From positions 1 to 6,132 of the forward strand of contig RZYK01000123.1 in the NCBI GenBank assembly GCA_009930355.1: a DNA stretch of 6,132 nt, written 5' to 3'. The translations under genes and the position numbers were made by a program. This document shows, one piece after another, positions 6,081-6,132 of the stretch (position 1 is its first letter; each line of letters opens with the position of its first letter). The stretch is from Campylobacterota bacterium. Lineage in GTDB: Bacteria; Campylobacterota; Campylobacteria; Campylobacterales; Sulfurospirillaceae. The notes under the pieces are model-generated. The model did not search any database, was not told the origin of the DNA, and worked only from the letters and a program-made list of their open reading frames with translations.

Positions 6081-6132
6081 GTTAGTTTCAACATAAGATG
6101 GTATATTATAAAAAGATAGCTAAATAAAGGCA
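6077..6132 (-). CDS. Possible 3' end of an unidentified upstream gene
   Basis: Of the three minus-strand frames entering from the window edge, two hit stops quickly (TAG at 6120-6122, TAA at 6106-6108). The third stays open and ends in TGA at 6077-6079, overlapping the dehydratase GTG as GTGA, the same 4-base overlap style as three other junctions in this operon. It would encode a C-terminus reading PLFSYLFIIYHLMLKLT, which is hydrophobic and not recognisable. Supporting it is the overlap pattern; against it is the short length (17 codons), which could be open by chance, and the presence of a TATAAT box in the same stretch. If real, this should be another member of the pigment cluster. Confidence 0.35.
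   Translation of the reverse strand, partial: PLFSYLFIIYHLMLKLT
6105..6110 (-). promoter_or_regulatory. Possible -10 box (TATAAT) upstream of the dehydratase gene
   Basis: A perfect TATAAT on the minus strand follows a T-rich run, and Campylobacterota promoters often rely on a -10 box with T-rich upstream sequence and no clear -35. Transcription would start near 6097-6099, leaving a leader of under 20 bases before the GTG. No convincing -35 hexamer and no TG extension are present. The stretch is AT-rich, and it competes with the reading that an upstream gene runs through to 6077, so this may be chance. Confidence 0.25.

Noticed and set aside
1..6132. CRISPR array, tRNA, rRNA, insertion sequence or phage attachment site
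   Set aside because: Coding sequence covers essentially the whole window, and no direct repeats with spacers, transposase motifs or RNA-gene patterns were seen.

Overview
The window looks like a piece of a Campylobacterota (epsilonproteobacterial) chromosome. It is AT-rich, the proteins are rich in Lys, Ile, Leu and Phe, genes are packed with almost no space between them, and the style is closest to Sulfurospirillum. The genus is an inference from protein style and was not checked by search. Everything readable lies on the minus strand, so transcription runs from position 6132 towards position 1.

The window is the downstream part of one operon that matches an aryl polyene (APE) / flexirubin-type pigment cluster. 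In transcription order it holds: a possible 3' end of an unidentified upstream gene (6077-6132); a small hot-dog 3-hydroxyacyl-ACP dehydratase (5754-6080); a family 2 glycosyltransferase (5063-5767); an LpxL/HtrB-like acyltransferase (4203-5066); a MIO-type aromatic amino acid ammonia-lyase (2686-4206); a FabG-like 3-oxoacyl-ACP reductase (2000-2689); a six-helix membrane protein of COG4648 type (1467-2000); a LolA-like periplasmic carrier (977-1465); and the N-terminal 331 codons of an MMPL/RND-type exporter, cut by the window edge (1-993). Neighbouring genes overlap by 1 to 17 bases or are separated by a single base. Three junctions are ATGA overlaps and one is TAATG, so translational coupling along the whole unit is likely. 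No intergenic stretch is long enough to hold an internal terminator.

Proposed division of labour (inference from family knowledge): the ammonia-lyase makes an aryl-acrylate starter (coumarate or cinnamate) from Tyr or Phe. The ketoreductase and dehydratase process each condensation cycle to a conjugated polyene. The glycosyltransferase and acyltransferase attach the polyene to a sugar or lipid carrier. The COG4648 protein, LolA-like carrier and MMPL exporter move the product through the periplasm to the outer membrane. The ketosynthases, acyl carrier proteins and starter-activating ligase that such a pathway needs are not in the window and should lie next to it.

The most striking signal beyond the genes is the 10-base palindrome TTACATGTAA, present five times inside four coding regions, where chance predicts about 0.02 copies. 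Four of the five are read in the same frame as Leu-His-Val. It behaves like a genome-wide iterated palindrome that shapes protein sequence. Other points of interest are a mixed selectivity dyad in the ammonia-lyase, a missing acidic residue in the acyltransferase HX4(D/E) motif, and the separation of glycosyltransferase and acyltransferase, which are usually fused in proteobacterial APE clusters.
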